NCBI GenBank assembly: GCA_038503065.1
Contig: JBCAMK010000019.1
Coordinates: forward strand, 496,001-560,000
Reading direction: 5' to 3'
Length of the DNA: 64,000 nt
Source: Paragyromitra xinjiangensis
Lineage: Eukaryota > Ascomycota > Pezizomycetes > Pezizales > Discinaceae
Numbering within the stretch: position 1 is the first letter of the stretch; every line of letters starts with the position of its first letter. Positions 47,278 to 58,498 of the stretch are shown piece by piece. The position numbers and the translations under genes are program-made. Under the pieces are notes generated by a model that had not been told where the DNA came from, ran no database searches, and worked only from the letters and a program-made list of their open reading frames with translations.

Positions 47278-49230
47278 ACTCCTTGCAGTAATGTAAGGCT
47301 AACAGGATACTCAGGTGTGGTCTTTGTCGTCATAAGGCGAATTTGCATGGGTTATCAGGTGTAGTCTTCTATGCTAGAGGGTTAATGTGGGTTCTTGGTT
47401 GGCGAAAAGGGTGCGAGTGATATATTGTGATCATTATCACGTGCACGAATTGGAGAATAGATATCGATCTCGATGGATAGATACTTCGCTAGGTACATCT
47501 ATGAATTTAAAGAAAGAGAGAGGTTCTATAATTACCTTGTGGTAGTTACCTAAGCTAAATGTATCTCCTAGCCTCAAGCCTAACATGTTAACTCCGGGGA
47601 AGACCCTCTTTCCCCTATACTATGCGGTTAGCCCACCCCAGAACGCTCCTTTTAGACCTCCAATTTACGGTAGGTGTAGGTATTAGAGATGGGACAAACC
47701 TACATGTTGCCTAAGATATGCGGCTCATGGATATCAGTACTAGGTATTGAAGACTAGTCACAAGGCAAATCTCTTTAACCTGGCTCCCCATGGATGAGTG
47801 GGAGTCAACGTTTCTAACAATTTTTCTTCCACCTTCACGCAGATTTTAGAACAACTGAATTTGCGTGTACTCCTTCCCGTAAGGGTTTTTTCTTTTACTG
47901 GCCCATATTAGGCTATATATGGTAGTGTAGGTTCAATAATTATAATCATGTGATCTCACTCGGATTTCCGATGGTATATGCCAAGCTGGAGATGAATAGT
48001 TTGTAGCCCTTGACGACATGCCACAGGTTTGAAGTATGATAACCTTGGCACCCTTTTGTGTGAGCTTCCTGATTGCGCCGCACAGAAGTGGACCAAAGTA
48101 TCAATAAAGGATACCCGCTATTACTTTAGGTAGGGAAGGATTAAGCAGCTAGCATCCCACGCTAACTTGGTATTATACCAGAGCTAAGAAGCTTGTAATC
48201 TATGCCTTGGATTTGCTCCATGAAATGAATAGGGGTCTATATATACTGATAAGGCTAGAGATTTTCCGTTGCGAGATATGGGGTTCGAGGAGTAGGGAGT
48301 AGGGAGGGTTTTATTGCGCGGTGCTAGTATATATAAGCCCGATGTATAGACTGCTCGTGTGTGCTAAAACCTTCCATAGCACGCTTTGCGGAGCCTTCAG
48401 CACCATACCATATCAGGAAATTTATTCTAAATTCTGAGTTTGTATCATTACGAGTGACTATTTGTGATCGGTTTTCCTGACTTTGGCATTGTTGGAAAGC
48501 AGTAGTTAACATTTGTTTTGATTAAGCCTTCGTGATGCTTAAGATTTATAAGCACAGTACCAGAAGCATATGCATTGACTGCGAGCGACGAGATGAACTC
48601 AGGACATAGTGACGAAAATGCAAATATTGTCAAAGAAACCTCGAGCCAATAAAGTGCCCTTTCTGAGAAATCCTTTAAAAAGAAGCCATCTGGTATAACT
48701 GCTATGGAAACCTTCACAAGCGACTGAGAGTTCGTTAATTTTAACCACTTCTCTCTCGATATATTATAGCTAGCTGGTAAATCTCCTTTACATTTCAGAA
48801 TAATCCGGCTTATTAGATTCACTTACCCTTGGAGATTATCTTGATATTATAGCCGGTATTACTATGATATAGCAGCAGCCTAAAGTGCACGGTTCAGCTT
48901 TAAAGACCTGAACCCTTAGCTTGACGGAAGAAATCATTACAAGGCTTCACTCTTCGCTATCATTAGCCATCTAAACACCTCCGAAGCAAATCTTCCCAAG
49001 AGATAGCCAGTAGAAGTCTCTATTGGTGCCGTGATGAATACAAAAACCGGAAATGGGTAAACTACAGCTTTAGCAGGTGGAAAGGTTGCGTTGGATGGGG
49101 TCAACTCAATGGGGTGTTGAATTGTAGGGAACTACATGTACCTTAGGTCGAAGAGGTAAAACTGCATTGGGTTGTTTGGGGTTGTTCGGTTTGCATCATG
49201 AAACCTGATCATGTGGCGGGCTGAGGGCAG

Positions 49231-49249
49231 GTGTGGTGTGGTGTGGTGT
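49231..49249. repeat. GTGTG short tandem repeat
   Basis: Four near-perfect GTGTG units in a strongly G/T-rich neighbourhood. No coding context. Confidence 0.7.
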
Positions 49250-52200
49250 CCTAATGACACCGACGAGAGGTGAGTTAGAAGGAGGGAATATTGGAACTAC
49301 GGTATGGGGCTTCCTATATCAGATCGGATATGAAGGGATGAGCGGAAACGGTTGGCCGTAGTGGGGGTGTTGAAACATTGTGGGTGTAAGGTACGGCCGG
49401 TCTATAGGGCTGGCAGGAACATCGCCGGGTTGGCAAATGGGCCGGGGGAGGTGGATATAAATCGATTGTGTAGGGACAAAAATTGGAGATACGAGAGAAA
49501 TTCGTCAACATGGGAGAGGGGCTTAAGGACTTTATCGTACCTGCGGGTGATTGGGGCTGGGGCTGTAGGGCACGCATGCTGCGTTGGAAATGGGGAGAAT
49601 AGTAAGAGAAGCTATGTTAAAGGCAGAAACAGAAGTAAAATATATGGGAAAGTGGTTTGAGCTGAGGATGCTGATTTTTTTTTGAAGGTTGATCGAGACC
49701 TCTTTAGCTAGTTAGATTCACCATTGAATCAGTCGTTAGTAGCGACAGGGGATCTTGTACTTGATGAATATATCAATCAGACAAGAGATCTCACCGCTTG
49801 TTATATTAACGAGCCTGTTTCTCCAAGGATTGGTAATGACAACTTTGAATATATAATGACTTGGTATAGAGTACGGGCTTTGCGCGGTGGGCTTAGTGCC
49901 ATGTAGCCTTATAGTCATGATGTACTAGATGACTAATGAGGGCAAATTTGTCACGGGGCGATATCCAGAGGGCTGTATATAGCTCTCTACTCGGCCTTTC
50001 TCTTGTTGTCATCACCTTTATACATACATGTACTTAATATACACTCGCCTTTGTGCCTTGCCTTTGTGCTTCACGGCTTTCGGAGTCTTGCACCTGTCTC
50101 GTTCCCAGCCTATTTTCCATAATTATTGTATTTTATTCACAATTATGGCCAAATAGAGACGCGTGAGGTACGAACCTTGGCACTAAGCACAAGTCTGGGC
50201 ACGAGACAGGTCTTGCACCTGGACTGTGGCTTAAGACTTAATAAAATGGGGCCATGGTGCTTTGACAAGCGCCACAGATACTCGGATGCTACAAAGCACA
50301 TTTTAGAGTCAATAAAAACGTAATAATATTGCACTATATGCTATCGCTACTCCAAGTTAACCTTTAAGTAGAAAATCATGGAAACCGGCGAGCCAGTGAC
50401 GTGTCAAAAAACTCCTCGTAGGCTTGAGCCACTGCAGATACCGACCCCAGGGTGGTGAAGCTACGGTATGAAGGCTAGGGATTCGGATCCGAGACAAAAA
50501 ATCAAGCCTCAGGCCCATTGTAGCTGAGGGTGAGGGGGGAGTGCTGTTGGTCGGGGTACATAGCTCAAGGTAGGAAAGGGGGGGGGCAGAAGGAGGGAAT
50601 GGGGATAATGAGGGGGGTAGGTGTGGGGCAGTAGGAACATGAGATGACAAGCACGGTGATTTCAGATGCAGAAGAGGTGATGTGGGCATATCATGGTCCA
50701 GACCTGTTACATCTCTATAAGTGCAAAGATTTCTTTTTAGCCCGTTTAAAATTGCGGTACCGGCAAGCTGGTCTATCCGCCGATGCTAATTATATGGAGT
50801 ACTGCAGTCCTCTGGTACCATCACAAACATTATCGCCAATAGGATAATAACTTAACCGAAGTGGAAGTGCGTGAGAGCACGGACTGCACTTGGGATACTT
50901 ACACCAGCAAATACTGACATCACGGTCTTTACAATCCCCCGAGATACCCGCCAGAATTCTGCTCTGTGTGCTCTGTGTTCAAAACTTGCATGTGCAGTCC
51001 TTAGGTAGAGTACATGTAGCAGCCTAGATTGTCGGTGAAATATGTCAACGTTTCCCAAACAATTGGTTAATGGATTGAGGCTGCTAATTACGCCCTGAGC
51101 ACCTGGACACTTCCGTCGGTCCTTGTTAACGAGGTGTAATTATACGGCCTTGACCTCCGCAACGTAAATCGAGTCCCTGAAGAATTTCAGTCTGAGCCTA
51201 CAGCTCTCCTCTCTACCGCACTTTGTGCATGAATATGAATCAGCCCTCGTTTTAAATTTCGTGATAGGGGCCTGATCCCTGCATTACGGCATTGCTCCCC
51301 ACAAGAGCCTCGGCCTGGCTGCGACCCATGGTTACAGCAAAGGCGGAACCAAGGTTTCGGGTCCATCAACACGAATCGCGTAGCACTTAACCTTAAGGGA
51401 TCCAATTATCAACCTTCCTGCAGTGATTCGTTCATCATCACCATTCCTTCTCTAGTGCCCTGTTCGCCTCATGGGGACGGTCCATTTTACCCGTATGCAT
51501 TGACAGCGGATAGTCTTCGATGAGCCGTAAGGTGCCATGCATTGCATATCAACAAACGGGATAAGCTCACGTTGGACAGAGCCTGAATCCCGGGTCAAGA
51601 TGACGATGCACAAGATGGGGGGTGTCGTGCTCAAAGGCACTGCCCTCTATCTATCCGATATATGAAAGTAACAAACGACTATCAATCAGAGAAGACTAAG
51701 CACGAGCTGCTTAAAATTTCAATCTCTTGGGAGATATCTTTGGCTACAGATTTTTGGAGTACATTGTTCTCCCCGAATGATTTTTCTATAGATAATGTGC
51801 TTACCATAGCTATGCTTCGCTACTTTTAAGTGCCATAAGACTTGTTTTCTTTTTGGGTGTGTAAAGCTGCTAACGGGCCCCAGCGGGGACCGGTAGGTAA
51901 AACTCCTCAGCGCCTTCCTCTCATTAGGTAGACCTTCCCGTATAGGGTTGACCACCGAGGAGTGGCGGTACTGGCTAGGTAGCGATCGTCACATTAACGA
52001 GACCCCAGAATTCTCCGGTCCCGAGGTCTAGCCGCGTTGAGTCGGCAGGCGTCCAAATGAATTCACTTGCAGAAGAACCGACTACTTGGTTCCTGGGTTT
52101 TTGTTCGGGAGAATAGTGGGTCCCGAGTACACATGCATTGAGAAGCGGGGGTTGTGTCACTCAAATCCATACACATTGACATGGATTCGAGCTGTCTGTT

Positions 52201-52967
52201 GGTGGTCATTTATCGATGGCCAGCGCCAACGGCCCAGCCGCCCGGGACAACTATTGGAGGGGCCGCGGGCTCGGGTGGTCCCACCCATATTTTATGATGG
52301 AGGTATAGACGGGGAAATGGGACGGGATGTAATGTCCTTCATCTTTGTCCTCATCCTTATCAGTGTGCGTACATCTAAGACATTTACACATCTTGGTACT
52401 CGAGTCTTTCTAGACTTTTTCATTGCGGGTGGATCTAGAATAATGACTGTTTGATATCGATAGCTTAACTAATATTATGCCCTCCTGTAGAGATAATCTA
52501 CGGCAGAAAGGGGTTTTTGTGGGGAGTTTTAGGACTAATAAAAGGTAATAGGATAAATTCCCGTTGCCTTCACATTAGTGGGGTTAAGGTCTGGGATGAA
52601 AAACTTGTTGCCTCTTCACCTGCAATAGTATCCCCAAGTTCACCACTGCATACACCGATTAAGTTCCTGGAAGCTGGGTTTGGCTGCGGTCGGCTGCTCC
52701 AGGATAAAGTAATGCATCTTAATTATTTCTTTGTCTTCAGCAGAGTTTCAGCCTTGCATATGCATATCCTGAACACGATTGGCTCTTGCTACTTATTTTG
52801 TGTATGCGAGCTATCAGGTCATTTGGAGGTATTAGTTGCTGTTGGGAGTTACTCATACGATAACCAAGACGCTTCAATCTGTCACAAATAGTACGGAATC
52901 AAGATTTCTCGTTTCAGAACCTGGGAATCGCCCACATAAGATGTTGTTCGGGATCACGACTGGTATG

Positions 52968-52975
52968 TATAAATA
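52968..52975 (+). promoter_or_regulatory. TATA-like element upstream of family gene 3
   Basis: TATAAATA lies 145 bases before the ATG at 53120. It sits within GTATAAATACT, the same 11-mer found upstream of family gene 1. Confidence 0.5.
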
Positions 52976-53119
52976 CTCTAGTTTTTTCTTCTTCATGAAA
53001 TCGATACTAAGAGATTATTCTCTCCACTCATTAGTGTTAATATCAACCTTGATACCCTTCCACCTGAAGTATTACTTTTGTCTTTCCCTCTTTTAAGTCT
53101 CTCGGATCCACCCAAAAAA

Positions 53120-53704
53120 ATGACTCCAGACCAACCAGAAAGCATGGAACCTACCAAGACCAAGGCCGATCACATCTGCAATCAGAACCCCCAACCTAAG
53201 CTTAATACCACCCCTAGAACCCCAGGCTACGATTGTCACCATACGAACAAGTCTCTGGATCCTAACAGTACGGCGCCGCAGTTTCTACAACACTACGTAG
53301 ATAAGTGGGCGTGTCAGCAAGGTCTAGAAAGAGACTACGAAAACCACAGAAAAATATCAGCGAAGACAGTTGACCTCGTTGCTGAGCGAGCTGCCATAGA
53401 CATGCCCTTAACTAGATTTGAGTTCACACCCCTACCGACAACTGGAGTTGATCCTATAGTGAAGGACGGGACAAGCGAGCCTCTCTTTCGTTCGGCTTTG
53501 CTGGCAGAAGATCTCAGTTATAGCCTTCGGAATTTTTTGGTTGTAGACCCGGTGGACGGTCCGGATGCTCTCTTTGCTAGGATTGCTGTTAAGGAGGACT
53601 ACGCTATGCTGGGGCACGTTCCACCCCTGCCTGAACTGGGGAGGAGTTTGGAAGGAGAGAAGGCAGAAATGGATTCGGAGAGGGGTACGTATGGAAGTCA
53701 ATAA
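53120..53704 (+). CDS. unknown-family protein, copy 3 of 3
   Basis: A 194-residue protein from the ATG at 53120, the first in frame. A long Pro/Asn/Thr-rich leader of about 60 residues precedes block A (YVDKWACQQGLERDYENHRK, DLVAERAAIDMPLTRFEF). A ~30-residue linker follows, then block B (AEDLSYSLRNFLVVDPVDGP, ALFARIAVKED, GHVPPLPEL). The end is acidic. It has the longest N-terminus of the three copies. The sense strand goes from A/C-rich to G-rich and stays G-rich past the stop (53702-53704) up to GGGGCTTCGTGGGG and a GTTAGT donor-like site. Copy 1 behaves the same way, so the exon probably extends beyond the stop. It lies 18.5 kb from copy 1 in the same orientation. No known domain. Confidence 0.65.
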   Translation: MTPDQPESMEPTKTKADHICNQNPQPKLNTTPRTPGYDCHHTNKSLDPNSTAPQFLQHYVDKWACQQGLERDYENHRKISAKTVDLVAERAAIDMPLTRFEFTPLPTTGVDPIVKDGTSEPLFRSALLAEDLSYSLRNFLVVDPVDGPDALFARIAVKEDYAMLGHVPPLPELGRSLEGEKAEMDSERGTYGSQ

Positions 53705-54829
53705 GGAGGAGTGGGGCTTCGTGGGGTTAGTACAATACCGTTAGTTGCTCTCTTTTCTACAGTTTTGACAAGTTCCCTTTAGGCTGAGGAATCTCGCGGA
53801 AAATACGGCGCGGCGTCGAGACTCTCCTGTCTCGTTTTTATCTCTCATGGGAGCGAAGACTTGTTGAGTCTTTTGAACTGAATGATGAGTAAGTTGTTGC
53901 TACTGTCAGTTTTTTATGGCTATTTTGACAATTGGTTCCTAGCGGTATAATAGCGATAAAAGGTGCTCACTCGACCACTTGTATCGTAGGGCATTATTTA
54001 TGTGGAGATCATGGCCTAATCTCATTGCGGTTTGAAATGGTATTTCCCCACTGTGGTATGACTATTTAGTACGTTGCCAATTTATTGATGGAAATAACTG
54101 ATAGAGATCCCATATTTCGAAGGCAACTTGATGGTCATAAATGGGAACTTTGTTTAAGATCATGATTACTGCCGTAAGGAACAACTGTATTTGAGTTTTT
54201 TTCATTCTGTTGGTTCATTACTTGTAGATAGTTGTTTTTAGTTTATAAATGTCTCTTTTCCTTTTTCACGAGTGTTCGTTTTGAGTTTGGGTGTCGACCA
54301 GTCACTGCCGGCCAATTCTTTAGAAGTTATTCTATCCTTTTTTTTTCCCCTTTATTTCATTAGGTACATTCACCCTTCAGGGATGATACGTTCTTCTCCT
54401 TGGTTTGAAACGAAACGATCTTCCGGTTCCCCACTTCCTTCTACTTAAGATCAGCACGATAAATAGCCTTCACTACATTTACTAAAAGATGCAATGAAAC
54501 CACCCAGAAGATAAGCGATACCCACTTACTATCTAAGCCATAGGGAGGCAGCTAGATGCGATAAAACCCAGAATAGTTAGTGATGCTGCCTTTGCTTCCA
54601 GAACCCTTCTAGGGCTTTTTTGAAAAATTGTTTTCTATTTGTTGGGGAATGAGATTGTAAAGAGGTAAGCTTGAGTAGTAGGGTAGGCTAAACGCCTTTA
54701 GTACTATGAGGCTGTAAAGTATTAGTGCCCTAGCATAGATATTTTCAAAAGAAATGATGGCTTAGATAGCGCAAAGTTTTGTGAATAGCTATTATCGGAA
54801 TTCCTTGGATTTAATGAGGGACTTCGCGT

Positions 54830-55160
54830 ATGAAAAAAAGCCATTACCTTATTAGATTAGAGCCGTGGCAGTGGAACCTCGATCTTGATGCCAATTGGTC
54901 GCTTCATCTAACTAATACGCTGAAAGAAACCCTAACCCAATATCAAAGGTTTAGACGCCGTTGCGCAGCGTAAAGACACAACCGCGAGCCAACTAGGTAA
55001 TGGGCAGGTCTTAGTCTTCATTGGAGGCACTGCGGTATTCGCTCGCTTGGACCTATCAAGAATGACCAGCGGCACAGCTATTAGTAACTTGTCGGTACTA
55101 ATCAGGAAGACGGAATCCGAAATTGAAATTAAAATCTCGAAATTGGATAAACAAACGTAG
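54830..55160 (+). pseudogene. frame-interrupted protein fragment
   Basis: A frame from the ATG at 54830 reads MKKSHYLIRLEPWQWNLDLD and LHLTNTLKETLTQYQRF, and stops after 47 codons. A second frame overlaps its end and continues GLDAVAQRKDTTASQLGNGQ, VLVFIGGTAVFARLDLS and LIRKTESEIEIKISKLDK to a stop at 55160. One indel around 54945-54970 would join them. Both halves read like genuine protein (amphipathic, charged helix at the end), so I interpret the locus as a frameshifted gene remnant. An unseen tiny intron is the alternative. I do not recognise the family. The minus-strand frame over the same bases is a shadow. Confidence 0.4.
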
Positions 55161-55907
55161 GAGATGTTAGAATTAGCGGGAATTGTTTGGTTTGCGGTAG
55201 TCTTTAAGCGCATCTACTTATATGTGTGCTAAAACTAGAAAGTTACGGTGAATTCCACATTTCCGACGAAAACCGCGTGAGTCTCTGTGGTGAAGGTATG
55301 GAAGATAAGGCGGTTTGGCGCGGTTACTGTAAGATCTATTTATATTTGGCCAAAAAATGGATACTAATTTTACCTCAAGTTTACCTTCTTACCGTTGCTA
55401 TTTGTTTCGGTAATACAAATCATATTTAGCTAGCGCTTTCTTTCCCTTCCCGGAGAAGATAAGAATACATCACTGATGGATACTTTTTCATGATAGAGTC
55501 TGTTGGGGTGAATGTGAAAATACTGAGAGATAGTCCGCTGTGATGATGGTACATCGTCGGTTTCTCCGGATGTAGCCCGATTCTGGTCCTTTTAACTATA
55601 GCTACGTAGCGTGAATTCCCTAGGTTTGTTCATGATCTCCCTTGCCCTCCCTTGCGGATATTATGGGAAGGATCTATGTTTTACCTCTGCCAGAGGAGAG
55701 AAGCACAGGGTCTGAAACGGGTAAACCGGGGGGTATCGCCCAAATTAAAAAGTAATTAGGAAATATACATCAGTTAGAATTGAGATTGAAACAGGTCTCT
55801 GTTTATTTATTTCAATGGTGGTATTTGAGCTAACAAGACAAGTTTATTGGACCCCTAGTCTGTATGTGTTCCGGCTCGTATGTCATTAAACGCCGTTTAC
55901 AAATGAA

Positions 55908-56312
55908 GAAGTTTTGTAGATGGGCTGGCCCATCTTCAAAGTGCCACTAGTGGGTGGCCTGTGTGCAAATAATTTTTGTGTGTGGGCTTGCTTAGGAGTG
56001 ACTGCCAGGGGCTGTCATAAGGCTTCAAGATCTTAAAGCCCACTATTCCAACTAGAAAATTTTATTATTGAGGTCAGTTAAATTGAATCTAGAAATCTTG
56101 TACTAAAGCAATTCTGCCCAAAGGCCGTCATGTACCTTTAGCTACAATTATGCTAACATTAAGTGATGGTGTTAAAGTGAAGGAGACTCATAGCTATATT
56201 ATGTTGTTGAGCTTATTGCAATTGGGTGGTAATGGTGCAAAAAACTCCAAGAAGGCCTAGGTCATGATGATTTTTGGGTTTAGTCTTTGGGTATGGGCCA
56301 GCCCATCTACAA
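55908..56312. repeat. fold-back region sharing GATGGGCTGGCCCAT
   Basis: TTTGTAGATGGGCTGGCCCA at about 55913-55932 recurs inverted at about 56294-56313 (reading TGGGCCAGCCCATCTACAAA). Nearby variants of CCCATTTGTAA and GGCTAACC (56330-56400) look like subterminal repeats. The unit is ~400-500 bp with no coding frame. It resembles the ends of a decayed non-autonomous DNA transposon. Confidence 0.5.
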
Positions 56313-56576
56313 AGTTGCTCTATTTGTAAATAGGCTAACCCATTTGTAAGGCATGCCGGCCACTTCGTAAACAGACATCCATGGTTAACGGGCTAGAACA
56401 TATGTAATATCAAATGCTTCCTATGCCTGAGCACTTGCGACAAGAATAAATTTCCATTCATAGCGTTGAAACGTCACTCATATCTATGTTACAACGCACA
56501 AGAAGCTATTCTCGTCGCAAGCACTCCGGATATTCCAACGCGTCTTACGAAGCAACATAGAATATTTAAGGAATTT

Positions 56577-58021
56577 TTACTCAACATCACTTTCAGCCCT
56601 CTTCTTCATTTTCCACTCCTTCTTCTCCGCTTTAACCCTCCTCTTCGCAGCGCTTTCGCTTTCACCCTGATTACTCTCCTCCTCTAACCATTTCTCATAA
56701 GCCTTCTCACTAACATCATCTAAAATGAATCGACCCATCACACCACTCCTATACCGGTTAATCAACCAATTCGCCGTACCCTCTAACTCGGGAACACCGC
56801 CCTTCTTCAGCCGTCCCGTGGCTTTAGAGGTCGCCTCGAGGAGCTGGATGATATCATTTGTTGGCGGGTGATAGACTCCATAGATACTCGGATCCACCAA
56901 GTTAAGATGGTAAAGGAGGAAGTCCGCGACTGTAACAGCGGGGAGGAGGGAAGAATCAACGCAGCCAACAAGGGCAAGGGATAGCATGGTTTGTGCGTTT
57001 GGCATATACGGGACGAATACACCTTAGTGATATGTTAGTCCTGCACGAGGATTGGAGGTAGTACCACTCACCAGGAGAATCTATCAAATACACCAACGGA
57101 TCTTCAGAGACCTTAACCCCCGTGGCGATTTTTCTCGTGACACCTGGTTGACCTCCAGTGATAGCGGCTTTTACGTTGCTTCCTGTGCCAACTCTACGCA
57201 TTGCGTTGAGGAGGGAGGATTTGCCGACGTTTGGCATTCCAACTACGAGCATTCTGGAGCCGGTCATATGGTCGGCTTGTCTGGCTGCGTCTGGATGGAT
57301 GTTAGACTGTTATGCTCGTGTGTTTAGTGGGGGGTTGGCTTACTTCGTGCGTAGTCGATGATCTTTTGGGTGTCTCGCTTGTCTTTGCAGTCGGAGAATA
57401 GCACTTTGTGGGGTTTGTGCCATTTTCGGATGGTTTCTTGGGTCTGGATGTTTCATGAAAGGTAATGTTAGATCGCTGGGCTGTTGCACTGCTGAAGATA
57501 TCAAGCGGCGTTGTGAAACGTTGAGTAGAAATCACACCGATACGACATAAGCAGGTAGTTAAAACCCTGCTTCTTCCCTTCACACGACTCTCATCCACAA
57601 TACCCCAAGGAAAACCACTACTAAAAAACGGGAGCAAAAACCAACCAACCTTAAAATCCAGCACATCCGCCGCTAAGTCACGCTTGGTATACACAATGAC
57701 TCTTTCCCTCCCTTGCAGTGTCGCCTCAAACAATGGATTCCTCGACGACAAAGGAACTCGGTAGTCACGGCATTCTATTATTAGTTCAACTGACGATACC
57801 ATTTGCTTCATCTTTGATAACCCCGCCTTGTGGTGTCCCAGAAAGTAAGACTTGATGAGGTTTGAGGGGAATGGGAACTCTGTCCGTGGGATGAATTCAT
57901 ATCCTTCGATTGTGGATAGAGGCCGGCAGGGAGGACCGAGTGATGGGGTGTGAGGTCGTGCGGCTAGATATGAGTGGCGTGGTAGACGGGAGAGAAGGGA
58001 ATTGCGAGTGGATGGGAGCAT
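56577..58021 (-). CDS. MTG1: mitochondrial ribosome-assembly GTPase Mtg1
   Basis: A circularly permuted GTPase of the YlqF/RbgA type that checks assembly of the large mitochondrial ribosomal subunit at the inner membrane. Four exons read 58021..57650, 57443..57344, 57290..57072 and 57022..56577, for 378 residues (yeast Mtg1 has 367). Introns are 206, 53, 49 and none further; the first is the longest in the window. Motif order confirms the permutation: G4 YTKRDL in exon 1, then G1 GMPNVGKSS, PGVTR (switch) and G3 DSPG|VFVPYM split by intron 3. The N-terminus (MLPSTRNSLLSRLPRHSYLA) is Arg/Ser-rich, fitting import. An in-frame ATG at 58189 would add 56 residues before this presequence and is less likely. 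It lies 478 bases downstream of KRE33 in the same orientation. Confidence 0.9.
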
Positions 58022-58498
58022 TGTGGAATGTCTGTGAATAGAGTGTGGAGTACTAATATTAAAGGAGTGGAATCTACCAATGCGGTTAGAAGATAGGGCT
58101 GATAATAATTGTGCAGCGGCAGGTTTATGCGTGGTTGTTGGTTGGAAATCACTGATGGAAGTCTTTTTCTCAAAATTGATTGTTGCCAAGACACGCTACC
58201 AAGATCGGTCATAGGCATGCATATGATATAGAAATCTTATTAAGGACTTGGAGAAAGTCTTACGCCTCTTATGCCTTTAACACTAGATTCCCCTTCAAAG
58301 AAGTTCGCAGGAAGAGTGATTCCCAGGAATTTATCTAATTTCAAACATCACTACTACACTCTAAACATGTCATCTCGATTATTACCAATCATCAACACTT
58401 TCAAAAAAAATTTACAGTACTTTTATTTTAAACTATATATCCATACTAGGAAACGCAAAAGGTAGAATACAAAATTATGGAATCTCCTATTTCCTCAT
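58022..58498. other. KRE33-MTG1 intergenic spacer
   Basis: 477 bases between the KRE33 stop and the MTG1 start, both on the minus strand. It must hold the KRE33 3' end and the MTG1 promoter. AT-rich, with no distinct element seen. Confidence 0.5.

Larger units (their letters stand above)
45480..52967. other. long gene-free region
   Basis: About 7.5 kb with no recognisable gene. It holds a MITE-like element (46620-47115), short tandem repeats (GTGACCA near 46065; TGCTGATG near 47249; GTGTG near 49231) and a weak fold-back around 50086-50215. The plus strand is strikingly G/T-rich at about 46300-46480, 49080-49470 and 50520-50640. By comparison with real exons here, that could mark starts of minus-strand transcripts. 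Frames such as 48448-48822 (minus, 124 codons) and 50357-50689 (minus) show no family signature. Confidence 0.45.
53705..56576. other. spacer with gene fragment and fold-back element
   Basis: AT-rich sequence downstream of family gene 3. It contains a two-frame coding-like fragment (54830-55160) and an inverted-repeat region (55908-56312), both listed separately. A frame at 55226-55429 (plus) is not convincing. The last ~100 bases overlap the expected MTG1 3' untranslated region. Confidence 0.45.

Noticed and set aside
48448..48822. 124-codon minus-strand frame
   Set aside because: Plausible length but no motif, no C-to-G composition profile and no splice or promoter support.
54932..55213. 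93-codon minus-strand frame
   Set aside because: The plus-strand frames over the same bases read more like protein, so this is taken as a shadow.
57651..58189. MTG1 start at 58189, adding 56 residues
   Set aside because: The ATG at 58021 begins a classic Arg/Ser-rich mitochondrial presequence. The upstream extension is unremarkable and would bury it.
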